64,000 nt of DNA from Paratinospora sagittata. Its lineage: Eukaryota > Streptophyta > Magnoliopsida > Ranunculales > Menispermaceae. Position numbers and translations under genes: made by a program. The stretch is taken from the NCBI GenBank assembly GCA_035771175.1, contig CM069599.1:36055562-36119561 (forward strand). The letters are read 5' to 3'. The notes under the pieces were generated by a model. That model was not told the DNA's origin. It saw only the letters and a program-made list of their open reading frames with translations, and did not search any database. This document shows positions 21,815 through 34,403 of the stretch, piece after piece. Numbering within the stretch: position 1 is the stretch's first letter; the number at the start of each line of letters is the position of its first letter.

Positions 21815-23270
21815 ATCAAGTCACAAAATATACTAAACTTTTCAATTTCAACCAACAACTGTTAGTTTTCAACTGCCATTACCGTTCTAAAGTCAAAATT
21901 AAGCGTCACTAACCATAATTTTCTTTTGCACAAGTTGGTCTAATGTGACAAGTCATATTACTATTATAATCCTTAACTATAGTTAAGTAATAATTGAATA
22001 TTTTACTGTTATTATTGTAGTAGGCCAAACAATTTCATATAAACATCTAGGGTATAGTTTCAAGGGTCAAGACAACTTTCGCGAGTGCTTTTATCTAAAT
22101 CCACCTGTTAGAAGTTAAAATATTTAGGGCATGCAAGTGGGTGCTTGACTTGGTCACCCAAGTTCGAATGTGAACAACTAGCCACTCTCTTCTCTATACT
22201 ATTCCATGTTTTAAAATAGAAGCTATGTTAATGCTCATCTTGTAATGACAGCTTCTTTAACTTAAACTCTTTTAAGTCAAAACACTAGTGGAACACTTCC
22301 ACGTGAAGTGTAGGCCACGTGAACTTTTAGGACTTAGGCCAATATAACCCAATGCGAGTACACTTAAGATTATTAAAATTATAGCTTTTGGGGTCGATGA
22401 ATGTAAGGGTTGAGAAATAGCTTTAGCAACTAACTTGTATAAAATATTTTTCTTAATTATATTCTAAGAGCCGTAAGTATCAGCGGCAGTAACCATCTGG
22501 TTGTATGAACAAGCTATACAGAGAGCAAACCAGCAGCTTATGTGGGGCTTGAATGGGAAGATTGTTGGGTTTGGTGGAGCAGAAAACGAAGAGCCAGTTA
22601 GAAATGTAAATGCTATTTTGGTTGTCGTGCTGAACTGTGTCTTCTTTTCGATCCACTCAAAATCTGAAATGAAAAGAACCAGCTAATTTAAAGCTTTTTG
22701 AAAGCATATATCACATCACATCAAGCTTCTTGATAAGGACAAAGAAAGTTCCCTCATCATCAATTTTCTTCCTTATCTTCTTTTTCCTTTTGGTCCTTTA
22801 TGCTGAAAATAATAATGAAAAAAGGATGACGTTTAGCTTTTAACAAATTGATTTAAGATTTTGTATTTAGATTATCATAAATTGAGATTAGAATATCACC
22901 ACTTGATCAAAATATCTGAAGTTTGGAATTAGTTGGTTGACATCAAAAGGTGAATTTGCTTTCAGGCTGTAATTGTAAGATCAGTTGGTTAGATTATACA
23001 GATCACATGGAATTGACCATTGTTCATTGTTTTTGCATTATCTTACAAGTGAAGGTGACAACATGAACCTTATTTTACCATTCAATATTATCTCCATTTA
23101 AAATATACAATTTCCTATTTCTCATATCTATCTATTACAATCTTTTTCAATGATATGGACATGGAAAATGTAAGCTCTAAACCTCTCAACCTTTGATTTT
23201 TATTTCCTATTTTCTCTAGTTTCTTATTCTAATTTTTTACGTTGCAAGGCCAAAACATAGGTCATGACAC

Positions 23271-23273
<3 letters not shown>
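21812..23273. other. AT-rich intergenic stretch
   Basis: The 61-codon open frame at 22501-22686 has no family signature; nothing else was recognised. Confidence 0.4.

Positions 23274-23322
<49 letters not shown>
23274..23322 (+). repeat. (TA)n microsatellite
   Basis: About 24 uninterrupted TA units. Confidence 0.95.
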
Positions 23323-23325
<3 letters not shown>

Positions 23326-24318
23326 TGAATACCAAACAAAATCATTAATCCCTCAAGTCAATCATTATATTTATAACAATATAGTTTATAGCTTTTCTCT
23401 TACCAAATTAATATGTTTCATCTTTAAATTTCTTGGCATCTAATATATTGACTTTACTTGGGAACGCATCTGTCTTTTTATCTAAAAGTATTTTTTTTAA
23501 ATGCAATCGCCAAATATAAAAGCAGGAGAGGAGAGTTTTAAGAAACCGCTTACATTTAAAACGTGAACGTGTGTACACGCCAAATGCCTAAAAATTACAT
23601 TTTTCAAAATTATTTTCCAAGAGGCCATTAACTTACTATTCTTCTTTTTCCATTTTTTCTAATTTTTTTTCCAACTAAAATAAGTGGAAAGCACCAAGCC
23701 AACAAATGGTCATCCCAACAAGGCTATTGCCACCTACAAACGTATCTATTAAATCATCTTTCCTTTTTCTTCTTTTTCCTTTCTTCAAACAAAATAATCA
23801 TGAAAACTGAGAAAATCTTAGCAATTACACGTGTCCACAGAGGATGAAAAGACATAAAGATATCCTGATCCGCCTTTATAAAAAAGTCAAACCTTTTTTC
23901 CTTATTTTTTCTAATCCCTGATTTAGTCTCTCTGACCAAATTTAAAAAAAAATAAAATAAAAACAAAATAAAAAATAAAAAGCTGCCCTAAATTCACGGG
24001 CACCCGTCCCAAGCGTTTACTTTTTCATGGCAACGCCACCCTAGGAATACGGCTCGTACTTCTACGGCGTCATGCACAGGTGGCATTCAACCAGGTACAT
24101 CCGTACCATCTGCTAATTATTTTATTTTATTTTTTTGTTTAATTCAAGCATAAAAATGTAGACAAAGGATCTTTTCTTCATCATCATCGTTTAAAGCTGA
24201 AGAGCCTCTGAAAGAACATATATCAAATCTCTGTGTTTCTTGTACTCTTAAAGATTTCAGTCTTTTGCTTATAAAACTTTGTCAGAGATTTTTTTTTCTG
24301 GGTTTTGTTTCTTGCAAG

Positions 24319-25595
24319 ATGATGATGTATGAGTCACAAATGAGAATGGATACGATGAGACAGCAGAAGAAGAAGATGAAGAGAGAAAGGAAAACGTCGA
24401 TCGAATTAGAGAAAGTGGAAGAAGTTGATTTTAGTGGGATGTCTTTGGAATCTCTCCCAAATCCTCCAAATATTATGATGATTCATAAGTTAGATCTCTC
24501 CAATAACAATCTTGAGGTATATATCAAATTTCAAATTTCTCTATCATTTTATTTTATTTTATTTTTTTGAGGTACCCGCAGGGACTTCCGTCCCCTGGTC
24601 CTTCTAAACATGGCCACAAACATTAAGGACATTGTTGGCGAAGAAGTGATGAAAAATATTTGAAACTTAAGTATGGTAGACCTGCTTGCACCCAAGCACC
24701 AACGAACCAACCCCGTTGGTTTATGATCATTTAAATTCAATCATCCAGATTTTTTTTTTCTTTTTTTTGAAAATTATTAATTTATTTTGAAAATTTGTTG
24801 GAAACCCAGAAGATCGCTGTTTATGAAGTTTTATTGAAGATGAAGATCTAGAATTTGAAAGTTCAATAAGATATATTAATTTGTTGGTTTGGTTTATTTG
24901 TTTTGTTTTCTGAAATATGTTAAATATTGATGATGCAGAGCATACCAGAATCTCTGACCGCTAGAATGCTGAACTTGGTGCTATTGGACGTACATTCAAA
25001 CCAGCTTAAAACTCTTCCAAACTCGATCGGATGTCTTTCTAAGCTCAAGCACTTGAATTTCTCTGGAAATCTGATTGAATCTCTCCCTAGAACCATTGAA
25101 AACTGCAGGTCTTTCTCTCTTCTTTTCATTCATTTGATATTATTTTCTTCTTAACTCTACCATATGTTCATTTTTTTTAAAAAAAGAAGGAAAAGTGCTG
25201 TTAGAACCAACTTCTGAAATGCACCGGCGAAAATAACACGATGGATGTTACTATATAAAATATGTTTTCAATGTTTGTTTCATCATATAGAATCTAGTAA
25301 TATTTTATTAAAATCAAATAATAAACTTGTTTATAGTTATTTAATTAGAACATGAAAAGAAAATTAAGGAGAATACGTTTGGTTCGGTGTATATGGTCCG
25401 AAATAATAGTCCCACCTCCACTATGGTAAAACCTTCCTACTTGGGCTAAAAGGATAATATCTATATAGTTGAGATCTAGTTCCTACCCAACAGATTCATA
25501 AGTTGCTCATCATTTCTCATATTTTAGAACCTCATGTCATGTATAGATATTTTTCAAATGATCCACTAAGAAATTAATTAATATATAATTATTTA

Positions 25596-25667
<72 letters not shown>

Positions 25668-26398
25668 TATTCATGAGTGATTTAATTATAATGTTGTCTC
25701 TATCTTCTTGTGTATTTAGGTCTTTGGAGGAGCTAAATGGCAACTTCAACAAGTTGAAGCAGCTACCAGACACCATTGGCTTCGAGTTGGTGAACCTTCA
25801 AAAGCTATATGTGAACTCAAACAAGCTTGTTTTTCTCCCTTATTCCATCACTCATTTAACCAACTTACGCGTTCTCGACGCCCGCCTGAACTGCCTAAGA
25901 TCGCTCCCTGAAGGCGTAGAAAACCTAATCAACCTTGAAATTCTCAACGTTAGCCAAAATTTCCAGTATCTCGACGCGCTGCCATACTCGGTAGGCCTTC
26001 TCATGTCACTGATCGAATTGGATGTAAGTTACAACAAAATCACAACATTGCCCGATTCAATTGGGTGTTTAAGAAAGCTTCAAAAACTAAGTGTAGAAGG
26101 AAATCCACTTGTTTCTCCTCCAATGGAAGTTGTGGAGCAAAGCTTGCAGGCAGTGAAGGAGTATCTCAGTGCGAAGATGAATGGAGGGCACAAGAGTCCT
26201 ACCAAGAAATCTTGGTTGGGAAAGTTGGTCAAGTGTGGCACATTTAACGGCCCGATCATGAGCGATCATCCTCGGGAAGATCGCGAAGGGTTCAACACGT
26301 CGGATTATCGGTCGATCGATGGCCTCGCTTCACCGAGGTACATGGGGATGTTCTCACCTAAGCGTCTCTTCTCTCCTAGGAGTTATTTTGCTAGGTGA
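24319..26398 (+). CDS. plant intracellular Ras-group-related LRR protein (PIRL6/7/8-like)
   Basis: PIRLs are cytosolic plant LRR proteins related to the Ras-binding LRRs of animals. Three exons: 24319-24516, 24939-25108 and 25720-26398, with donors GAG|GTATAT and CAG|GTCTTT and acceptors GCAG and TTAG. Together they encode 348 residues. A basic N-terminus ([13 protein letters not shown]) leads into about ten LRRs with the [27 protein letters not shown] and [12 protein letters not shown] pattern, then a capped end [15 protein letters not shown] and a tail with SWLGKLVK and SPKRLFSPR. The first of three consecutive ATGs is taken as start. The related minus-strand gene at 28339-30403 has the same exon plan. 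Intron 1 holds a SINE and intron 2 a long TA repeat. PIRL6, 7 and 8 of Arabidopsis are about 375-385 residues. Confidence 0.9.
24550..24722 (-). mobile_element. tRNA-derived SINE inside PIRL intron 1
   Basis: On the minus strand the element starts AACCAACGGGGTTGGTTCGT (box A region TGGTTCGTTGGTGCTTGG) and ends CGGGTACCTC plus an A-rich tail. The copy at 47308-47485 starts with GGGTTGGTTCAGTAATTGGG and ends CGCTGACCTC, so both belong to one family. A weak ATCATTT match on both sides may be the target duplication. It is inserted against the direction of the host gene. Confidence 0.6.
25598..25664 (+). repeat. (TA)n microsatellite in PIRL intron 2
   Basis: About 33 TA units ending 55 bp before the exon 3 acceptor. 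Strong self-pairing in RNA is expected. Confidence 0.95.
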
Positions 26399-26916
26399 TC
26401 ACCATCAATATAAATAGTTACCATATATTATGTTGCATGCATGTATGTGAGTTTTTCTGTAAAGCCTGTAAGCAGAGCTGGCTGGTCTTTGTCTTGTATA
26501 GGTTCTGCATGCAATTTAGGGTTTTGAATGTTGAACGGGTTTTTTTATTTATTTTTTATGATGAGTGTTAAATGTATGGTCATAATACAATATTCCATAG
26601 GGTAGGAGATATATGTTTGTGCTGCATTATGTACAATTAATGTTCATGGAGTCAATGATGTACTTAGTAGTACTGAGTCCTCTTCCATAAGCTCATGATG
26701 GTGATGAAGAGCATGAAGATCAATATTGGATGATTGATCATGCCCATATATACATGCTTTTGGTATTTATACGTTCATTTCTTCACATATTAATTTGGCC
26801 GTAAGTAGTTAATATTTATGACTGCAGGCTACTGGCTATATACATATGTGTGTGTATTGTTGCAAATTTTCACAGTTAGAAATCAAGGGTCATGGATCGT
26901 AAATGTATTCTCACAG

Positions 26917-26954
<38 letters not shown>

Positions 26955-28338
26955 TCATCATGGTCCCATTTTCTGGTTTGTTCTGGTTTTGTGTATTAAT
27001 ATTGATTTGGATTATTCGTTTAAGTCACTCATGAATGAATGCAGGAGCTAGCTGCGCATCTTCCAGCAAAAATTAAATAGGCCTACGTGACTCTTTCTGC
27101 CCTTATAATTAATAATCACATACAAAAAGGGAAGATTTACTGAGGATATTCTAAGTAAAAATGTGAATTTATAAATGGATAATGTTAAAGGAATTGAAAA
27201 TATTACACTAATTGCTATAAATGTGATGCGAGTAGCCTCTACATCAGATTTTTCTTTATTAAAAATCGTGTTGTTTGAATGAATTTAAGTCGTAAAGTTA
27301 ATGTGAGATTGATTTGTAGCAAATGATTTTGAGATTTCAATCCCTCCTGTAAATATTATTATTTAAAAATTGTGCTCTATTTATATATTATTATTATTAT
27401 TATTTAAAATGCTTAGTTACAACAACATTGACAAAGTCATTGTCATAAATTGTATGATTAAATATTATATATCTAAATCATTATTATAATTACTTGATGA
27501 TATGTATAGGGAAGTTATATGTCCAAAGTAAATAATAAATGTTGATGTGAATATAGATCAATTAGGACAATAATGAAGACAGGGAGAGGGGCATAAAAGT
27601 CTTAGAAAGCAAGGTAGCTCGAGAGCATTATCTTTGACTTGACGGGTGCATATATCGCTGTGGCTTGTTCAGACTTCACGTTGGAGAGCTCCATGCATGG
27701 CAGGGACCGCACATATACTTATCCCCTAAAATCTAATTACATCCCCACGATTATGGCCCCATATTGAGCTTGATTTTTGTAAGTCCTTTTCTATTAAAGT
27801 AGAATATATAATTTCATTTAGATGTTAGTTGGGGGATCATATCTTCATCATATAATTACCAGTCTTATTTTGTCTACCCTTCATATAGGTTATCCAAATG
27901 TTTGGATTAATATTCTTTGGCTAGTTCATATATAAATCTAGTTGATTAAACATGGTCATTGTCCTTTTTAATTGAAATGAAATGTAACAATAGAATCATG
28001 ATTGGATGACTAATAATGTTTTAGTATAACAAAACTCATAATTTCATTTTCATATTAAAACTTACAAAGCAGAATTAAGAAAGTATAGGTTTTACAAGTT
28101 CAACTTTGTGAAACAACAAATGGAAATACCAAAGGGACAGGAACTCTGGATTTAATTGAGGTGCATCCGTACTTGAGTTTCTTAGATCATTTTAGAGTCA
28201 GGTAAGCTAGGATAATTCAAGGAACCCCGGTGCACATGCACTCAGATGAATCCCAGGCCTAAATATTTGTAGCATGGTTCAATAAATCCAACTTAGAGTA
28301 ACACTATATAAATTACAACGTAACTCACCTACCTACAC
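26399..28338. other. 3' flanks of the two convergent PIRL genes
   Basis: About 1.9 kb between the two stop codons, holding both 3' UTRs. A (TA)n run lies at 26918-26952 and an ATT-rich stretch near 27382-27400. No third gene was seen. Confidence 0.5.
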
Positions 28339-30403
28339 TCATCTAGAGAAAGGAGATCTTGGTGAAAACAAGCGTCGAGGAGAGAACATTCCCACATGGC
28401 GAGGCGAGGTGAGCCCATCGATTGATTGATAATCAGCCATTAGATACTGCTCCCTATCTCTAGGCCCACTCATCGTAGGATTATTAAAAGTCCTCCATTT
28501 CACCAACTTGCCCAACCACCCCTTGTTCTTCATTGGGCTCTTAGGGCTTTTATTCATCATCTCGCACAAGTATTCCTTCACCACATTCAAATTCTGCTCA
28601 AAAATCTCCATTGGAGGAGAAACAAGAGGGTTTCCTTCAACACTGAGCTTCTGCAACTTGCTGAGACATCCAATGGTGGTTGGTAGGACTTTGATTTTAT
28701 TGTAACTTACATCAAGTTCTTGCAGAGATGCGAGGAAGCCTATGGAGTCCGGTAGAACGTCGAAGTACTGGAAATTTTGGCTGATGTTGAGAATCTCAAG
28801 ATTGACTAGGTTGTCAAGGCCATTTGGGAGGGATCTTAAGCAGTTTAAACGAGCATCTAGAACGCGAAGATTTGTCAAGTGAATGATCGAATACGGAAGA
28901 AAGTCGAGCTTGTTTGAGTTGATTGATAGCTTCTGGAGATTGATCAATTCAAATCCTATGGTTTCAGGGAGTTTCTTCAGCTTGTTGAAGTTGGCGTTCA
29001 GCTCTTCTAAAGACCTGCATGAAACACATTTTTAAAAAAATTAATGTACTTGACTTTCATTTTATAATTGGATTTTTTCAATGTTTGTATATTATAATAT
29101 CAGATTCTATTGTAAAATTGGTTATATGATTACATTTTGGTTTAATTCATATGACCTGTGGATTTGTGGTATGCTTAATGTAATTCTCAATGTATTTATT
29201 GATTTTATGACTTCATCACATGTTTTCAGATGTTGACAAATGAAAACACAGTATCAAGAAACTAATAACTTAGAAAATAGAAAAAAAAGGCTTTTGATGG
29301 AAATATTAAAAAAATAAATAAATCTTGTCTATATATTCAATTTCAAAAATGCTAAAACGACCTCAGTTGTAACATAATTTGATTATTAGTTATGATTTTA
29401 AATCGTCTAATCATATCGTAGTACAAGATTCAAGAAAAAAAATCAATAGTGTACAAACGTTAATTTACTTAAAATTATATATGTTTGTATTGATCATTTT
29501 GCAATAAATATCATAAATAGTACTTAAAATTTCACACACCAATCAAAGTTTGAAAATAGAAATCACAACGAATAGAGAATCATGTTGATGAAATATTCTA
29601 AATTGAAATATCGAATAAAAATACTTCATGGTAATCAAATACTACATGTAAAGGTTTTATATATATTATGGGCTTGGTTGACATGAATATTTTTATATTA
29701 GTATATATAACCTTAATAATTTATCAATTTATTCTATGGGTTCAAAACCTCCGTACATGTATAAGATTTACTTCCATGAATGATGTAACTCAGTACGGCG
29801 CATCTGTATTTATATCTACAATAAAAACCTAACTTACATATAATTAAATAAAGGAAAAAAGAGAGAGGGAGAGAGAGAGAGAGAGACCTGCAATTCTCAA
29901 TGGTTTTGGGCAAGGACTCGAGGAGGTTGCAGGAGATATTCAAGATCTTAAGCTTTGATAGACACCCAATAGAGTTGGGAAGAGATAATAGCTGATTTGA
30001 GTGCACATCCAACACCACCAAGTTCAGAAGCCTTGCTGTTTGAGATTCTGGAATACTCTGCTCCCAATAAAAAAAAAATCCCATGTATAACATAATATAT
30101 ACTCAACAAAATATCCATGAAATTAATCTTCTTCTTTTTTTCCAAATTTGATAATATATTTCAATATTGATGGATTTGATAATATAATAATACCTCAAGA
30201 TTGTTGTTGGAGAGATCTAACTTGTGGATCATGGCTAAATTGATAGAATTAGTCGGAAGAGACTCCAAAGACATGCCTCTGAGATCCAATTCCTCCACCT
30301 TCACAGCTTGTACTGATGATGATATTCTTCCTTGCATCATCATCTGTTCTTGCTGATCTTCTTCCTTCTTCATTTCCAACGTCCTTATTTGCTGCTCATA
30401 CAT
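28339..30403 (-). CDS. plant intracellular Ras-group-related LRR protein, second copy
   Basis: Minus-strand exons 30194-30403, 29888-30057 and 28339-29014 encode 351 residues. Splice sites are GAG|GTATTA, GCAG acceptor, CAG|GTCTCT and GCAG acceptor. Exon 2 is 170 nt, the same as in the plus-strand paralogue, and both introns are in the same phases. The start [18 protein letters not shown] gives a charged, coiled-coil-like N-terminus, then LRRs ([66 protein letters not shown]), [15 protein letters not shown], and a tail with GWLGKLVKW and SPRRLFSPR. The LRR core is very similar to the other copy, while N-terminus and tail differ. Two CACGTG G-boxes lie 250-380 bp upstream. Tail-to-tail orientation implies an inverted local duplication. 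Confidence 0.9.
29861..29886 (+). repeat. (GA)n microsatellite next to a splice donor
   Basis: GA repeats on the plus strand, which become (CT)n in the transcript, directly after the exon 2 donor of the minus-strand PIRL. Confidence 0.9.
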
Positions 30404-30653
30404 CTTATGATCTGTCCTTAATTTCACACACACACAAACACAGAGAGAAGAAGGGACGGTCTTGGATTAATTAATGGAAGAAAATTGAATGAAAATTAAA
30501 CGGTAGCAATTAAGCATTTAATTAAGACCTCTTTTCTATATACTATATGTAATGTAATGGTCAGAAGGCCGCTCGTTAGTGTTTTTCTTGTAATGGCACA
30601 TGTGCATGACGTTGTACGTAGAATGTACGATCCGTATCCCTTGGACTTGTCGA

Positions 30654-30659
30654 CACGTG
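30654..30659. promoter_or_regulatory. G-box CACGTG upstream of minus-strand PIRL
   Basis: CGACACGTGGC, 251 bp upstream of the PIRL start codon. G-boxes are bound by bZIP/bHLH factors, and with ACGTGGC flanks also fit an ABA-response element. A second one is at 30781. Confidence 0.5.
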
Positions 30660-30780
30660 GCTTGTTTAAAAAGTCAACATTATGTGGCCGCCAAGCACGG
30701 ATGCCCGTCAACCAAGATTACCCGGAGTAGGTAATACAGAGGGAAGCCAATGTACAGAGTTCCTGAGATTTCATGCTTTC

Positions 30781-30786
30781 CACGTG
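30781..30786. promoter_or_regulatory. second G-box CACGTG
   Basis: CCACGTGGCAT, again with the GGC flank, 127 bp further upstream than the first. Confidence 0.5.
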
Positions 30787-32673
30787 GCATTCAAAAATTG
30801 GTCAAGTTACTTAAAAAGCATATAATGATAATATGCCACAAAAAAAAAGAAAAAATGGTTACATGAGGTGACAGCCGCATTTAGCCGTATTAAAGACCGA
30901 ATCAATAGTTCCTATCTTTAGAAAGGTGTAATAATTACCAACGCGGGTTTGGTTCGTCGAGAAAAACTTAAGGCGGTTGAAGGACCCGCAGCAAGTTTAA
31001 CCCTACTTTTAAAATATTTTTATTGGAAGGACTGTGCAAAATTATTTCTATAATACTCAAAATTCAAAAGAATTAGTCTCTTAAAATTTTTAAGTACCAA
31101 AAAATCAGTAATAAAAAAAAATATAATAATTAAAGAAAATATTAGTAGAAATACATTATTTCAAAGATGATGAAAAACTACGATATAGTCGTATTGGTAT
31201 TTTATGGGATACTTACCTACTTCTCTTTCGCTTATTTGACACAATTTCAACATCTTATGCACTACCTATGAAAGTAATTAAAACACAAATTAAATTTTAT
31301 TAATGCACCCTTCACATAGATTAGTTGTACGAAAATGATAAATTTGGGTTGACCATTTGCTAAAAATGGCATCATAACTTTGGTTTACCAATAAGTAGTT
31401 GGTTCAATGAAAATAAGTTTAGTTTCAAGGTCGTCTCTTTATCAAAGTTTTAAGGTTTAATTCTTAAAGGCGCACTCGTTGAAAAATGTCTATCATTTCA
31501 CTTTCGCCTCAAACAAGGACTAGTCTTATATTTAAAGGGTATGAAAATACCTCGTGAGAAACCAAAAAAAGAAATAGAAAAAAAAGAAGAAGAAGAGTAC
31601 CCTCGTTTTCTATTGTATTTGCTAATACTCAAAACAATCCTTTTTGAAATACTTTTTAAGATGGAAAATGACAAGGGCTTTAGTTGGTAAACTCAATTAA
31701 TGTAATCCTAATACCCATGGAGTCCCTTTAATCATCCCATAGCCACATGTATTGAATGGCACTAGGATGATCTTTAAGACTTGATGTTAAAAATGCACTA
31801 GTTGAGTTTGCCAACTAAGTCTCCCTAGCACTTAGGATATCAATAACCCATACACTATTAAGTTTTTTTTTACAAATCGTGTACTACATTAATGTATACA
31901 TTGTATATATGTATATTCTACGTAAAATTAAGTTTGACAAATAGTTAAGCTAGCTAGTTGGTGCATGCCGAGTGCATAATGCATGATAAAGGCATCTTGA
32001 CTTGTGAGACATGCCCAAAGATGTAGAAAAACAAAAGAGATTTAACTATATGTGTAGTATATATACACGTATAATATGCATGATCTAAGCTTATGTAAGC
32101 CATTATTAACGTCAAATGTCAGATAGTCATAGTTTTGACTATGCTACATAATTCAGAGATAGTGGCTAGGTGGATCATATCTCGTTCTGATTGGGACTTG
32201 GACGGGCTTCAAATTAAGTCTCATCTTTCTCATTTAACTTTATGCAAAAATTAAGACATCTGATTTTGTGTTTCTTGGGAAATTGTATATAGAGATCTTC
32301 CACATTAGTTCATACAAAATTAATAGAAGTGATGAAATTGTCAAAGTATCTACTTAATTGGATATAAAGGGTAAGCATATATACTCTTAATCAATACAAT
32401 TCAATAACCATTAATTAAGCTTCTTCTTGTGTGTTTTTTCTTTCTTTTTTTTTTGTTGCATATGTCCCCTAGCTTTCAAGGGTCGGTGGTATTGACCATG
32501 TAAATTCACGTACATGAAGTTTCTTCAAAGAAAAAGACAGATATGAAGTTAGGTAAATATGTATATATATGATCCAACTCCTAGGAGCACATTCAGTACC
32601 TTTTCTCTTGTCAAACCATAGAAAAAAAATTTCAAACGCAAAAAACAGGAGAACTCTTGGTGAGGGGACGCTT
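30787..32673. other. AT-rich intergenic stretch
   Basis: No gene was recognised. Short purine tracts occur near 31560-31600. Confidence 0.4.
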
Positions 32674-32882
32674 AGGCTACTTGTTGTTTGTGATTTGGAT
32701 ATAATTTTCTATATTTGAAAATTTGAAAACACGAAAAAAGTGTTTGGTAGGATGAAATCCAAAAACAATGTTTAAGGATTTACAAAGAATACGTATTGTT
32801 TTCAGAAAATAATAAAATGTTATTTTTCAATTTTTATTTTTTGAGTTATATTCTAGTTTTCAGATCATGAACCAAGCACAAC
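32674..32882. mobile_element. possible MITE related to 53652-53849
   Basis: The left end AGGCTACTTGTTGTTTGTGA and the complement of the right end (GTTGTGCTTGGTTCATGATC) form an imperfect inverted repeat. The interior is AT-rich. Size and ends resemble the element at 53.65 kb. Confidence 0.4.
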
Positions 32883-33133
32883 TTCACCTCTCTAAGAAAA
32901 GATACAAATCCTATTTAAACTATATATAGACAAGTCTAAAATGTATTGATCCTTTAGTCAAATATTTAGAATCCATGAATCCTTGATTTATATATATAGA
33001 TCTCTTTATTTTAATTACACGTTTTTTGTTATACAATAATATAGGTTTTGACAAACTGGGTCATTTAATTACACCATACAAGTACACATTATCAAAGTTG
33101 GAATCATATGTTGATTAATTAATTCCAACATTA

Positions 33134-33182
<49 letters not shown>

Positions 33183-34080
33183 TTACTAGAAACAATATGC
33201 CTTTAAGCCTCATATCCCATCCGTGAGATATTACGTCCCATAGAATTCTACTAACCCCCTATACAAATAGATTGATAATAGTACCGCCCCAAAGCCCAAC
33301 AGTCAACTGAATTTATAAATATATGTAGTGGGTTTGGGTGTGATTCATTTTATTCCAATACCATTGTTCCAATGCAGAAGCCCCATCCAAAGCATTAACA
33401 ACTAATTAATTAAATACACAGGAAGGACATCCTTTAGATCATTTGGTGAGCTATGATGATTAATCAATTAGTAATATTAATTACAAATAAGTCAATAATC
33501 TACACTTTATTACCAACAAAGTCCATACTTGCAGAAAAGTTTTTGATATACATGTCCTCATTTCTCACGTCAAATGAACACATGAGCCTCATTTTTAAGC
33601 CCTTTTTAACTCCCACAGTCCCACTTGCCAAATGAAAACGGTGTAACCATGCCCAGATGGCAATCTAATGACAACATTATGACCCATATAATTAAAGTTA
33701 ACAGCCTGGAACAAAACTATATAATTACATATAATATATAGGACTGAGAAGCAGCATTATAAATGGTAATTCCTCTCAAGTACTTAAACTGGGCAACAAT
33801 TTATTATAATAAGTTTATTAGCTGATCTCTTTGATCTTCTCAAGCTTATATTAGTTCAATCTTTGAGTGGTAGCGAGTGTGTTTTAAGCTGGTAGTGAGG
33901 CAGTCCCTTAAGTGTGAATCTAGTAGGGAGGGGTATATTTTTCTCTTCGATCACTACTGGATCTCCTTCTAAGAAGATCAAGGGACTCCATCATTATCAT
34001 CCCAAAAGCACTTGCTAATATGTACAGAGCGATCTTCTTCAGTTCTTCTACTTCAACGAGCAATCAGGGCATGTAAGTAC
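32883..34080. other. AT-rich stretch with (ATT)n microsatellite
   Basis: An ATT/TTA repeat covers 33131-33183. The open frame at 33453-33635 has no family signature. No gene was recognised. Confidence 0.5.
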
Positions 34081-34403
34081 TAAGGCTCCTTTGGTAAAGC
34101 TTTTCCAATGTATTTTTTGGACCAAAAACACTTTTAAAGAGTTTGACAACATGTGAACATTTTTTTAGCCAAAATATGGTTGAAAAAACAGTTTTTCTAC
34201 TTTTAGAAGAAACTAGGTAATACTAGCTTTACCCAAAGCACTTTTAAAGGAGTTTGAGCACATCTAAACATCTGATTACGGTTGAAAAAATAATTTTTCT
34301 ACTTGTAGAAGAAGCTAGGTGACACCGGCTTTACCGAAAAATGCTTTCTCTATAAGCACTTATCAGAAAAATGTTTTAGCAAATGTTGAACAAAACAAGG
34401 CCT
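34081..34403. mobile_element. MITE-like element with an internal duplication
   Basis: The left end AAGGCTCCTTTGGTAAAGC and the right end ...AACAAAACAAGGCCTA are imperfect inverted repeats of the AGGC..TTTGG kind common in hAT MITEs. Inside, a block of about 110 bp beginning ACTTTTAAAGAGTTTGACAA recurs as ACTTTTAAAGGAGTTTGAGC, each ending with an AGCTTTACC/GGCTTTACC motif. No coding sequence. Confidence 0.5.

Noticed and set aside
24265..24318. N-terminal extension of PIRL from TTG
   Set aside because: No ATG and no family similarity; the first ATG is at 24319.
27560..27720. Possible microRNA hairpin near TGGAGAGCTCCATGCATGGC
   Set aside because: Only short local palindromes (GAGCTC, ATGCAT); no long foldback and no known mature sequence recognised.
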